From Dipteris shenzhenensis (taxonomy: Eukaryota; Polypodiophyta; Polypodiopsida; Gleicheniales), in NCBI GenBank assembly GCA_047967505.1, contig CM106538.1: 64,000 nucleotides of DNA, one strand, 5' to 3'. Made by a program: the position numbers and the translations under genes. Below are positions 49,297 to 59,313 of this stretch, piece after piece (position 1 is the stretch's first letter; each line of letters begins with the position of its first letter). The notes below the pieces were generated by a model. The model ran no database searches. It had not been told where the DNA came from and saw nothing but the letters and a program-made list of their open reading frames with translations.

Positions 49297-50458
49297 TGTA
49301 GTGGGTCTCAGTGGTGACTCACTTGTCATGGGGTAGTTGAAGATATGCCGACGGAGCTTCCACTCTCGACTACTCCTTGTGGGAGCAATGCATAGCACGA
49401 GCTATCCGCAAGTGTCACTCAAGCGGCCTCTGGATTATTGTAATGTGGTTTCATGCGAGAAAGAGGGAAGGGGAAGAGGGGAGGGGAGAGGAAGAGGGGG
49501 GAGAAGGAAGGAGGAGGGAGGGAAGAAGGAAAAGGGAGTGAAGGGGTATGGAGTGACAACCACAAAGGCACTACAATGGACACAAGAGAAAACCCAAAAC
49601 ACTCACTTGGAAGAGAAGAGGGAGCTTGTATTCAAACTTGTGCAAACAAAGACCAACGTCAAACTTTTAGCCTTTTATAGTCACCTTTTGAAGGGAGGGC
49701 CAACCCTTTTCCTTTTTAGCACTCTCCCTCAGTTTACAACCATGGGCTCTTGGGCTCGTAGGGCACCAAGGCATATTGCTCTTCTTACTGACTCTCCCTA
49801 CTAGTGGAAATAGCGCTTGTGTTAACCATATTAAAGCACTTGGGACAAACCTAGTATTAGGAGGTGGTCCTAGTTCCCAAATAGCGCTTGTGTTAGCCTC
49901 GTCACTTCTAGGCTCGGGTGATTTGGGGCTCAAACTCCCTGAGTGCCCTCACACCTTCACCTGTTTGGTGTCATGCATGATGCATGAGACTGAAACCTGG
50001 AGTGGCGAGACACATCTTCGTCGGGACTCTCAATGGTAACCCTGCACCAAGATGATATTTGGGGAACAAACTCCCTGAGTTTGACCTGTACTCCTTTCAT
50101 GGCTATTTTCGTTGGTGTCACTATTTCTTGTGGATGTGGAGCTAAAAAGTGCAAGGCTGCACTCTTCGTGGCTCAGAAGTGTGCATCTCCTTGTTCCAAC
50201 ACCTCCTTGTGTGGGGGCAGCTGGAACGTACAACCTGTGCATGTTGCCTGGAATCTTTGGACTTTTAGGTGGGCTTAGGGTATTTGGGGATCAAACTCCC
50301 TAAGTTTGAGCTATACTCCTTCTGTGTGCACATTGCTTGTAATCATTGACCTTGGTGTATTTGGGTATCAAACTCCCTTGAGCTTGTCCTGTTGGGCTTG
50401 GTCACCTTTACTCATTGATTACCCTGCATTTGGCTGTTGTACTCTGTGGATGTTAACA
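49297..50458 (-). mobile_element. GypA 5' LTR, 1162 bp
   Basis: On the minus strand it starts TGTTAACATCC (50458) and ends CCCACTACA (49297), giving TGT...ACA termini next to the PBS. A TATAAAAGG promoter box sits at 49671-49679 (minus), so U3 is about 780 bp and R-U5 about 375 bp. U3 holds four diverged copies of a GGGGATCAAACTCCCT-type motif. The right edge abuts GypC gag sequence, indicating insertion into GypC or a junction with it. No partner LTR is present in the window. Confidence 0.75.
49671..49679 (-). promoter_or_regulatory. TATA box of the GypA LTR
   Basis: Perfect TATAAAAGG on the minus strand inside the LTR, about 375 bp from the PBS-proximal end. Confidence 0.75.
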
Positions 50459-50760
50459 ATGTTGGGTGGTACAAATTGAGGTAGGGGAAGAGGACCTTAT
50501 GGGGATAGAGGTGTTGGAGTTCCACAAAATTACAATGGGCAGCCACCATGTCAAGGAGGAAGAGGTTGAGGTATGTATGCTATGAATGTGCAGAGTTTTA
50601 ATTTTGGTGAGTGGAGCCACTACAACACCTATTCTGACAAGCCTCCTTGTATGGGAGGTGACATGTTTCCTCCACCACAACACTTGAACAATAGGGCTAA
50701 TGATTTTGGGGTGGAGATTCAAGATTCTTCTCAACCCTAGTCCTACTAGTATTGGTGGTG
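50459..50760 (+). mobile_element. GypC Gag C-terminal tail
   Basis: The plus strand reads a Gly/Arg-rich segment (RGRGPYGDRGVGVPQNYNGQ), then GGDMFPPPQHLNNRANDFG. This resembles the glycine-rich end of Gag and start of Pol in Gypsy elements. The sequence begins abruptly at the GypA LTR edge, so the upstream Gag was displaced or lost. Stops are present. Confidence 0.55.
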
Positions 50761-50886
50761 TACCTCTAAATGCGAATGATAAAGGAATGGAAGCAATGGA
50801 GAAACACGCCCTAGTTTGTAGAAATGGAAGCAGATGAAAACCAAGCCTCCAGAGCAAGCAAAGAAAAAGGTGAGAAGGCCTAGAAG

Positions 50887-51400
50887 GTGGTACAAAGTGA
50901 TAGTTTTACTTTGGGTGAAGAGCAGGAAGAATATAGCTTGGTGAAGGATTTGGCTCACTTAAAAGTAGATATTATTGTTGGCCAGCTGATGGGTATGTGT
51001 CCAAAGTTGAAGAGGGAATGGAAACAAGCAGTCAATCCGAGTACGAAAGTTGCTTCAGAGCCATCTAGGGGAGTCATGTCCATTGAAGTGTTTCCTGACA
51101 TATACCCAACAATTGAGGCTTGGCACCTTTAGGAGAAGCATATATAGATGATGGTACACAAATTTAAGTGATCACACAGTCATGTGTGGAGAAGCTAGGA
51201 TTAAATATATCAGCTCAGTCTGAGTACAAAATCAGATTGGCCAATCATGCTAAAGTTAAATGTTTGGGTTTTATAATGAAGTTTTCAAATATATATGTGC
51301 ATTGCAAAGTCAATTGTCATGTTATGCTAGTAGGTCTCTAACCTTCTCATCACGTTGTATGAGGAAATAAGGAGATTTTCAAGGGAACCTTTTAGGATAG
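50887..51400 (+). mobile_element. GypC linker and retropepsin fragment
   Basis: 50887-51132 encodes a Pol linker (YSLVKDLAHLKVDIIVGQLM). 51150-51345 reads VEKLGLNISAQSEYKIRLAN, HAKVKCLGFIMKF and VHCKVNCHVMLV, fitting the middle of a plant Gypsy retropepsin. The catalytic DSG loop is not recognisable, and stops follow. Confidence 0.6.
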
Positions 51401-52099
51401 AGTTGAAGGAAGGGGCAAGGCCAGTGTTTCAAAAGTTGAGAAGGCTGGGATCCGAAGAAGAGCAAGTGCTCAAGGCAAAGGTTGAGAAGCTTTTGAAGGC
51501 AAGTTTATTTATCAAGTAGAGAATATTGATTGGGGAAATCCGGTGGTAATAAGGCTAAAGAAGGATGGTAGATGGCAGGTATGTGTGACTCACTATAAGC
51601 CATTAAATGCATCAACTAAGAGAAATCACTATCCATTACCTTTTCTTGATGAAATCTTGGTTAAAGTTGCAGGCCATGAACTGTACAACATAGGTGATGG
51701 ATATTCATGATATTTCCAGATAGCTATCGCACCAGAAGATCAAGAGAAGACAACATTTATTACACTTTGGGGCTGTTTTTGTTTTAGAGTCATGCCATTT
51801 GGTGTGACAAATGGTCCATCCGTTTACCACAACAATGTTTCGATGAGGTACGTGCTCCTTTTCTTGATTAGTTTGTTAAGAATTTTTTGGAGGATATTTG
51901 TGCTTTCAAAAAAGGAAGGAGCATTATGGAAAGCTAGAGTAGGTATTCAAAAGCTGGACTTGAGGGTAGTAAAAGCGTTGATTTTACTACCCTCTCCTAC
52001 TTTCACTAAGCTCCATACATTCATTCAAAAGGTGAAATATATGTCTAGGTTTATGCCTTTATTGTCACAGTTGCTTTATCCACCTTCAGTAGGCATTCA
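51401..52099 (+). mobile_element. GypC reverse transcriptase, degenerate
   Basis: The plus strand reads FRIELKEGARPVFQKLRRLG, LKKDGRWQVCVTHYKPLNAS, KRNHYPLPFLDEILVKVAGH, AIAPEDQEKTTFITLWGCF and RVMPFGVTNGPSVY, the ordered RT motifs of Ty3/Gypsy. The catalytic box is F-L-E-D instead of Y-L-D-D, and frameshifts and stops split the domain. Confidence 0.85.
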
Positions 52100-52960
52100 A
52101 GAAGGACCCTCATCAGTGGGATGAAGAGTGTGAGGAGGTGTTTGGCAAAGTCAAAGAGATACTTGGAGAGATTTCAAGTCTGAAAGCTCTTGCATTTCAC
52201 AAAACATTCTCTTCCATGGGGCCAGATGCATATAGGGGAAATTCTCTTGCAACAACGAATACTACGCCAGTAGAGTAAAGACTCACGCATAAAGGAAGTA
52301 CACAGAGGCAGAGCTTGTGCTATCAAGTTTGGTTTATTCGTGCAGGAGATTTAGAGCTTATTTGTTGCCCAAACTATTTGTTGTGTTGACTAGCTATATT
52401 CTTACCCCTGTTGCTCAACATTAGTAATCTTTCCAAAAGCATGATAAATTGGATAATTGAGTTGCTGGAATTTGACTTCACATTCTTGATTGAGGAGTCC
52501 ACTTGAGCTTCCTTGGCTAATCTTCTCACATATAAGGAAGGCCCAATCGTGGTGAAGGAGGTGGTGGAAGCAAGGAGGTAACCCAACTTGCAAATGCTGA
52601 TGTTCTTTGGTTTGATGGTTCTTTCGAGAGGAGTCTCAACTAAGTCACTGAAGGGATGATAGTCTATGCTCTTTGTGGGGAGGAGATGCACAGGAAGGGA
52701 TTTCCACTCGATGCCAAAAATAACAATGAAGCAGAATATTCAGCTTTGGGTCAAAGTCTCAAGGTATGCCTCAAACTTGAAATTTGAAGGCTTATCCTTA
52801 AAGGGGATGCTTTGTCGGATATAGGGAGTATGGCAAACAAAGCATGTACATCTCAAAGATTAGATTCGAGAGGTAAAGAGGCTATTAGGATGCTTTGAAG
52901 CTTGGAGCATTCAACATGTGGACATAAAACAGAACCATAATGCACATGAAGTAGCTCAAC
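52100..52960 (+). mobile_element. GypC tandem RNase H domains
   Basis: The first, Gypsy-type RNase H is decayed but ends with LLEFDFTFLIEEST...LANLLTYKE (about 52450-52545). A second domain follows at about 52600-52960: WFDGSFER, EGMIVYALCGEEMHRKGFPL, KNNNEAEYSALGQSLKVCLK and, after a stop, RLILKGDALSD. The Asp (WFDGS), Glu (NNEAEY) and Asp (GDALSD) match the catalytic set of the extra archaeal-like RNase H known from Tat-lineage plant Gypsy elements. At least three stops interrupt it. Confidence 0.8.
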
Positions 52961-54335
52961 AACCCATTGTGGGGATGGTATTTGCAGCCAAAGTGGATGA
53001 AACCGTTATATTATGGGAGGGAGTATCTCACCGAGAAGGAAACATTCCTAATGAGACAGGAAGAGTACCTTTAGGTATGACAAAACAAGGTAAGTATCAA
53101 TTTTTAAAGAAAAGTATAATTTTTTGCATTATTGGTGATGCTCTTTTTTTTGTATTGAGAAGGGTGCCTTGGAAAGAGGAGATTATCATATATTGGAAAC
53201 CAATCATGAGGGTGTATGTGGAGGACATTTTGCCTCTAAAATCATATTGCTAAAAATATTGTTGGAGGGTTATGTGTTGCCTTCTATTCAAAAGGATCCT
53301 GTTTCCAATGTCAATAAATGAAAAAAAAGATGTTTGAACCAAGGAACATCATGCTTGCTTATAACCTTTTTGAAAGGTGGGAGATAAATGCCATTACACC
53401 ATTGCCTATGACTGCTTGTGAGAAATGCTACATAATTATAGCCATTGATTACATATCCAAATGGAAGGAAGCTAAGGCAATGAATGCAAAGGAGAGATGC
53501 AAGTTCATGTATGATAAAATTTGATGCCAGTTTGGAGTACCATTGGAGCTCTTGTCAGATAGAGGACCCGGATTTCGGATTGAGTTGATGGATCTTTTAT
53601 GTGAAAAGATGAAAATCAAACACAAGTATGCCACTCCTTACTATCCACAATGCAATGGGATGAATGAAAATGTCAATGGTGAACTAATGATCATGTTTAG
53701 CAAGATGACTCAAAGTCGTGAGAAAATGGGATTTGAAGCTTCCTTGTTCACTATGGACTTACATGATTACAATGAAAGGAAGAACCGGTTCTCTCCTTTC
53801 CACCTTATCTATGGAGTTGAAACTTTACTACCTATTGAGATAAAGGTGCCAGCATTGAGATTCTTGATTAAGATAAATGAGACGCCTTAGCACTACTTCA
53901 AGAACCGCCTTTTGGAATTGCAAACAATAGAGTTGGACGGATGCAAGCATTAGAGCATTATCAAAAACACCCAAGAGCAAAACCAAGGGAGGGCTAATGA
54001 GAAGATCATGGAAAAAAGGATCGGTAAGGGTGACCTTGTACTCCATTATAACAGTAAGTTGAATAACACTTTTAAGACTAAGTTTTAGCCAAAGTGGGAA
54101 GGCCCTTTGCGAGTGTAAGAACAACTATCTAATGGCTCATACCAGTTGCAGAACTTAGACAGGACCTTACAAAAGAATAGAGTTAATGGATACTGGCTTG
54201 AGAAATACATTGTCCGACTAACGATGATTACTACAAGACAAGTGGGCGCAAAAGAGCATGAGACATCGTTCACAAACACTATGAACGAGGACTACACCAA
54301 GTCACTACAACTTTTTGAAGACTACTGGACATGAA
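52961..54335 (+). mobile_element. GypC integrase, degenerate
   Basis: 53318-53900 holds the catalytic core: FERWEINAITPLP, CYIIIAIDYISKWKEAKAM, FGVPLELLSDRGPGF, HKYATPYYPQCNGMNE and RFSPFHLIYGVETLLPIEI. The first catalytic Asp (WGID in relatives) is Asn at 53387-53389, while the Asp of SDRG and a Glu after GMN remain. The C-terminal domain (GKGDLVLHYNSKL, KWEGPLRV, NGSYQL) follows to about 54200. Stops are frequent. Confidence 0.85.
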
Positions 54336-54345
54336 TGTCTGCAAC

Positions 54346-54356
54346 TGAGGGGGGGG
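54346..54356 (+). promoter_or_regulatory. GypC polypurine tract
   Basis: A GAGGGGGGGG purine run lies after the last integrase-related sequence and seven bases before a TG that could open the 3' LTR. PPTs prime plus-strand DNA synthesis. Confidence 0.6.
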
Positions 54357-54362
54357 CAACAA

Positions 54363-54960
54363 TGATAGGCAGATTTTGAAATTACTAATGATAGATACTA
54401 GGTGAAACTGATACTATTGTATATCTTAAGTCGTGTTTTGCATAAAAACACTAGATGTTTATTTGCATGAAGATAGAAAGCGATTGGTTGTTGTAAAACT
54501 AGTGGTAGATAGGCTAGTGAAGATGTGGGTAAAGAGCATGCTGATAAAAAACGCAATTGCACCTTCCTAAAAAATGCAATTGTCACTGTTTTTGCGATAG
54601 CTTCTGGTCCACCACTCAGATTTAGGAGTTTTGGTTATCATTAAGAAGTTGAGATCGAAATCTACGACTTTCTAAAAGAAGTCAGGGTCTAAATCGACAA
54701 GAGAGTGTCGAAAACTCAAAATACGACAAGCAACCTGTTTTTGCTATAAAAGGTGTAGGAAAGCTGTTGTTTTTTAGGAGCACAGGAAGGTTTTCTCTTG
54801 GGATTGCAAGGATGGTGGTTCTACTTTGCGTCATACCAGAGTCTACCTTGTGTATGAGAGTCTCATTTGATCGCTGCTCTTGTTTGCAAAAGTGAAAATT
54901 GAAAGTGTGGGTTGTAGAAGTCATGATTGTTGCAAGGTGTGTTGAAATAATATATGAGCT
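54363..54960 (+). mobile_element. GypC 3' LTR (end not fixed)
   Basis: Begins TGATAGGCAG just after the polypurine tract. A perfect TATAAAAGG box occurs at 54745-54753, about 380 bp in, as expected for U3/R. The 3' CA end is not determined because the second LTR is not in the window. Confidence 0.55.
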
Positions 54961-55014
54961 GCCGGCCCTTTTCTAGTGTTTGGTGTATGTTTGTGTGTTA
55001 GAGGTCTATCATAA

Positions 55015-55165
55015 ATGTCACCCATGGTCATTTGGTTTCTCTCAACACTGTCTGGGTCTGTGATGTATCTACAGTGGTCGCCATTGAGGCCCCTCACATT
55101 CTTTGAAATGATCGTGGATAGTTTAGACATGAGATGGAAGTGAGGGAGTGCCATTTGCATCAACA
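55015..55165 (-). mobile_element. LINE endonuclease N-terminal scrap (LINE-4)
   Basis: The minus strand reads MSKLSTIISKNVRGLNGDHC. It closely resembles the ORF2 opening S-W-N-V-R-G-L-N of plant LINEs, with Lys in place of Trp. No other domain is recognisable, although 55165-55640 may be decayed ORF1. Confidence 0.45.
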
Positions 55166-57105
55166 TGGATCTCTCTCAAAGAAGAGGGTGCCCATAGACT
55201 CTCTCAAACTGAAAGCCACGCCTAACTTGTTTGTAGAACGATGGTGTCCTCAAGTCTAAAGGCACTCTATCGCAATGCGAGGTCTTGAGAATAGAGTCTA
55301 AGAAGAATAAGAAATCGACTTACCTAGCTCAAATTGACTCTAGTCTTTGATGGCCCCTTTGTCGTAGAACCTGGTGATAAGTGAGACCAAAAGATAGGAG
55401 GGAGGTCTCTGTCAGCCAAGCCAGTCCTGGAAGCACTCATATGAGGTAATGCAACCCCTCCCATACTAATAGCTAGACTAGAGTGGCATTGTTGTCCTCC
55501 ATTATAGCTGCTCTTGCCGACCTGAGGATGAGGAGCTGCTCCTAGAAGAGATGGTGGGGTGAAAAAGACGGAGGAAAAAATCCAGTGGAGGGGATAGTGG
55601 AGCTGACAACAAATACCTTCAAGCTTTGTGTGGGCTTCCAAGAGACAAAGTCATACGTTGTGCACCATGTGTGACAATCAGCAAACAAAGAGACCTCAGT
55701 CTACAATCGCCTGCCGAAATCACACTGCCTCCTGCATGAAAAATGACATTGCAGCAAGCATTGATGAGGACGGTTGAGCCAAGTTTGATATTTCCCTTCA
55801 GCTGCCAGTGTGGTCATCCCAGAAAGAAAGCGCCGTTGCCTGCTACCTGCACGGAATACTGGAAGGCCAATGTCTTTTCCACATTCTTTCCATGAACTGT
55901 TTCAATGAGAGGCATGCCGCGTGAAATGGAAGGGCAGAAGTGCCACTGCCTGCAGCCTGTATGAAGTCCAGCATGGAAGTGGCGGCTTACAGCATGAAGA
56001 CCATGGTAGCAGGCGGTACTCCTAGGACCATCGTGGAAGTGGCTTGTGTGAAAAAGAGCAAACAAAGGCAACAGCTTCCTGTGTTGCATAAGATCAGCAC
56101 AAGGGGAGGCGATCTGCATTGAAGGACAGGAAGGGTGGCCAACCAACGTGGAAGGAGGCAGGAGGTTGGCGATGGAGGGAGCAGATGGGTTGGCATAGCA
56201 GCTCCTTGACAAGCTAACGTTTATTGTCCTACAGCTGGTAGTATTGTTTTGAGTTACACATGGAAATATTTCTTTTAATAATTTTAACATAATCATACAC
56301 AAAAATATATTTTTACAATTTAAACACATTCCAACTATTGTCCAATGATCACTCATTTCATAAATGCATAGGAAAACTTTTATTTTAAAAATGTTGTCTC
56401 GCAAACTTGGAAAACTATTTATCTGTCCTGTTCTTGAAAAAAATGTCATATACAAGCTCTATGTACTACAGCATGTAAATGATTTCGTTGCAGACAAACA
56501 AAAAAGCTGGGTACAAAACCAATCAAAAGCTGGTGAAGTGTAACCCCCCATCATATATGTAGAGAGAGCGTTCATGGCAGGCAGCGAAGACAGTGCCACA
56601 ACCAGCATTTTGATGGGCAATCCGTGCAGATCCGTATATTTCTTTGGAGTTGTAGTATGATGACCTTGGAATTTGTATTCTAAATTTACATACTGTCAAT
56701 TGATGTGATGCTGGTAAAGTCACTCACCATGTCAAGCTCTAAACACTAAAGATACCGTGAAAATCTGTGCGCATTAATTTCTCTTCAAGACAGTAAAGAA
56801 ATAACGTCAAATGCTTTAGTATTACGTACAATTTACTTTGCAATACAAAGGTTTATGCAGTTACCCAGGAAGATACATCTGATTACGAGAAACCATGAAA
56901 GGTCACAACTCGTGTATCCGTTACGTACTGCCTTGGTACTGTCCCAGTAAAAATGGATCGTGCATAGGATTTATGCCTGCTAGTAAAGTTTTTCACCTGA
57001 GACTTGTTCCTAATCCCCATAATCAGGGAGCAAAATCCCTGCACAGGTCAACTCTGGCAGCCTCTGCTATATGACAGAAAATGGATGCAAACAGAGGTCA
57101 ATCAA
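55166..57105. other. No recognised gene; includes probable 3' flank of the minus-strand exon
   Basis: 55.2-56.2 kb has short open stretches without motifs. 56.2-57.1 kb is AT-rich and would be the 3' UTR or downstream flank of the exon at 57106-57343. Confidence 0.4.
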
Positions 57106-57343
57106 TCAGAGCATCACAAGTTCATGAACAAGGACACAAAGTGCATGAGCTGCCCCAGGTTTATTTTTTCCTTCAGTTGTTCCATTAAGATTAGGAGGGA
57201 CTTCCCTACATTGGAAATCACACAGCCTCTGCCGCATTCTTTCCAGCTTCTGTTCACAATTCAGATATTCCAATGCAATACTTGCAACCTCCTCAGGTTG
57301 CAATCGTCCAATCAGCTCAGGAACAATCGCTTCGCCTGCCCAT
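57106..57343 (-). CDS. Probable 3'-terminal exon, LpxB-like (GT19) glycosyltransferase
   Basis: The minus-strand exon follows an acceptor GATGCAG and reads WAGEAIVPELIGRLQPEEVA, SIALEYLNCEQKLERMRQRL and, near the end, NKPGAAHALCVLVHEL-stop. The IVPEL(I/L)... PE-x-(I/V)A...AL-x-L...RM(R)...PGA pattern matches the C-terminal helices of lipid-A-disaccharide synthase (LpxB) and its plastid or mitochondrial plant homologues. Those enzymes join UDP-acylglucosamines in lipid-A-type glycolipid synthesis. No interruption occurs in 78 codons, unlike the surrounding transposons. Upstream exons should lie at higher coordinates but none is evident before LINE-5 at 58.5 kb. The family call rests on one exon and could be another GT-B protein. 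Confidence 0.45.
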
Positions 57344-58524
57344 CTGCATCTTCAACTGATTGTGATAAGGATGCCTCATTCAAAACATAAATGGGGAAAT
57401 TACGTTGGATTCATACACAGCACAACATACCTCACATTTTCTAATAACTATAGGGAGATGAATGGTAAGACACTCAAACCCATTGTCCCTACATTACAAG
57501 CCCCCGGAAGAGGACAAATGCACCACAGATAAAATGATCAGGCGTGTATGTACTATGCCAAAAATACAGAGTCATCTTGTCACACTAAGAAGATATAATA
57601 AAATGCAGTCATCGCATCATACGAAGAGAACCCTATTAATTACATTCTTAAAAAGCCCATGTTATATGCTTAGTGAGGCCAGCATTTTGCTCCCTAGAGT
57701 ATGATTAATTCCAAGCAAAGCACTATTAACATCGTGCAAGCACAAATAGAAACTAAAATCGGATCTACATACATAACAAAAGAAGACGGAAGATCTTCGT
57801 GAGGTGCTGCATCTACTTTCATTTCAAAAAGGCAATAGAATTGTGTGTCATGGATTCATGAATCAGGCATACATACAGATTAAGATAAGACCTATACCGA
57901 GAAAAAAAAGAATTTTCGTGGGACGACTGCAATTTTGGTGACAAATGTCATATTGAACTGGGCACTCTGGACTATGAACAAGGCGTGTATGTGTATATGT
58001 TTATGTCTAGATGAGTCCAGGAACATGCCCAAACTCATCCTGTAAAACACAACATAGTGCAGTTTCAATCTAATGATAGTCACTCATAAGGCTGAAACCA
58101 TAAACTCCATCACGCATAGCAGGGACTAGCTACTATGACATCCCCACTGATGTCGTCAGCGCCCAACTGATAGTATAAACATATGCTCTCACACATATAA
58201 ATCCACAGGTTCAAACAAGCAATAAATTTGTGGCATTGACTTGTGTATGACTTACCTTAAGATATGAACAAGGTGTGTACTCAGGACAGCAGCCAAAATA
58301 TTTGTCATTGACTACATGTTTAAATTACACATCATAGCTATACCCATAGAGATGCAAGTTCTTGACAAAGCTAACCTTTAAAAGAGCCACTGGTAGTTAG
58401 GCAATTGGACTATAACCCTACACACTTTCTAAATTATGTTCACAAAAACACATGGCTTTCTACTTTATGTTCACAAAATACAGTGCACGTATTTGATTCT
58501 TTTCTCCTCCATAAACACTCCTGC
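57344..58524. other. Probable intron of the minus-strand gene
   Basis: AT-rich, without transposon motifs. A possible minus-strand acceptor with a short open piece (DEFGHVPGLI-stop, about 58020-58050) is visible but not convincing. The sequence ends where C-rich LINE-5 leader DNA begins. Confidence 0.4.
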
Positions 58525-59313
58525 CAGCCCTCTCCCTCCCTCCCGCAGCCTCTACCTCCCCCTTGCTCACCCCCGCCTCGGCCGCCCTCACCCCCTCGTC
58601 TCTCCGCCCTCGACCCTCGCCGGCCCTCGCCTCACCCCCCCACCTCCCGTCTCACCCCCTCGCTGCGCCCTCCGCCCCCCCCCTGCCTCGCCTCTCCGCC
58701 TCACCTCTCCCCTTCGCTACGCTCTCCCCCGCCCCTCGCTTCCCCCACCCGCCCTCGCTCCCTCGCTACGCCCCTCCCCCTCGCCTCTCGTTCTCCACCC
58801 GCCCCCCCTCGCCCCTTGCCCCCCCTCGCCCCTTGCCCCCCCTCGCTGCGCTCTCCACCCGCCCCCCCTCGCCCCTCGCTCCCCACCCGCCCGCCCCTCG
58901 CCCCTCCCGCCCTTCCGCCCCGCCCCCTCGCCCCTCCCGCCCTTCCGCCCCGCCCCCCCCGCCATTCCGCCCCGCCCTGCCCCACCTCAGCCGTCCCCCC
59001 GCCCTCTCCTCTTCACCCCCCCCGCCCTCCATCCTCCGCCCCCACCCCCGCTCTCCACCCCTGCCCCCTCCGCCTCCCGGCCTCCCGCCCTCGCTTCCAC
59101 CGCCATCCCTCCCCCTCACCTTCGCCCCCCGCCTCCGCCCTCCGCCTCCGCCCCCGCCTACGCCTCCGCTTCCCCCACCTGACTCGCTTCGTCCCGTTTC
59201 GCCTCATCCTTCTTCATCACACCCAAGCTCCCCCCCCCTCGTCTATCCCCCCCCCCCCTTTTTTGGGTGGCAGCCTCTTCTTCATCGGAGGTTTCGTAGT
59301 TTGTCTTGGCGGT
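58525..59313 (+). mobile_element. LINE-5 5' UTR, extremely C-rich
   Basis: Nearly 800 bp in which the plus strand is almost only C and T with scattered CG dinucleotides, built from CCCGCC, CTCGCC and CCTCCG words. It ends 5' of the ORF1 ATG. LINEs carry internal promoters in their 5' UTR, and this CpG-dense block is the natural candidate. The very Pro/Arg-rich open frames on both strands are composition artefacts. Confidence 0.7.

Noticed and set aside
55814-56455. 213-codon minus-strand open stretch
   Set aside because: No domain, no ATG with supporting context, and unusual composition without homology I can recall. It is probably a chance open frame.
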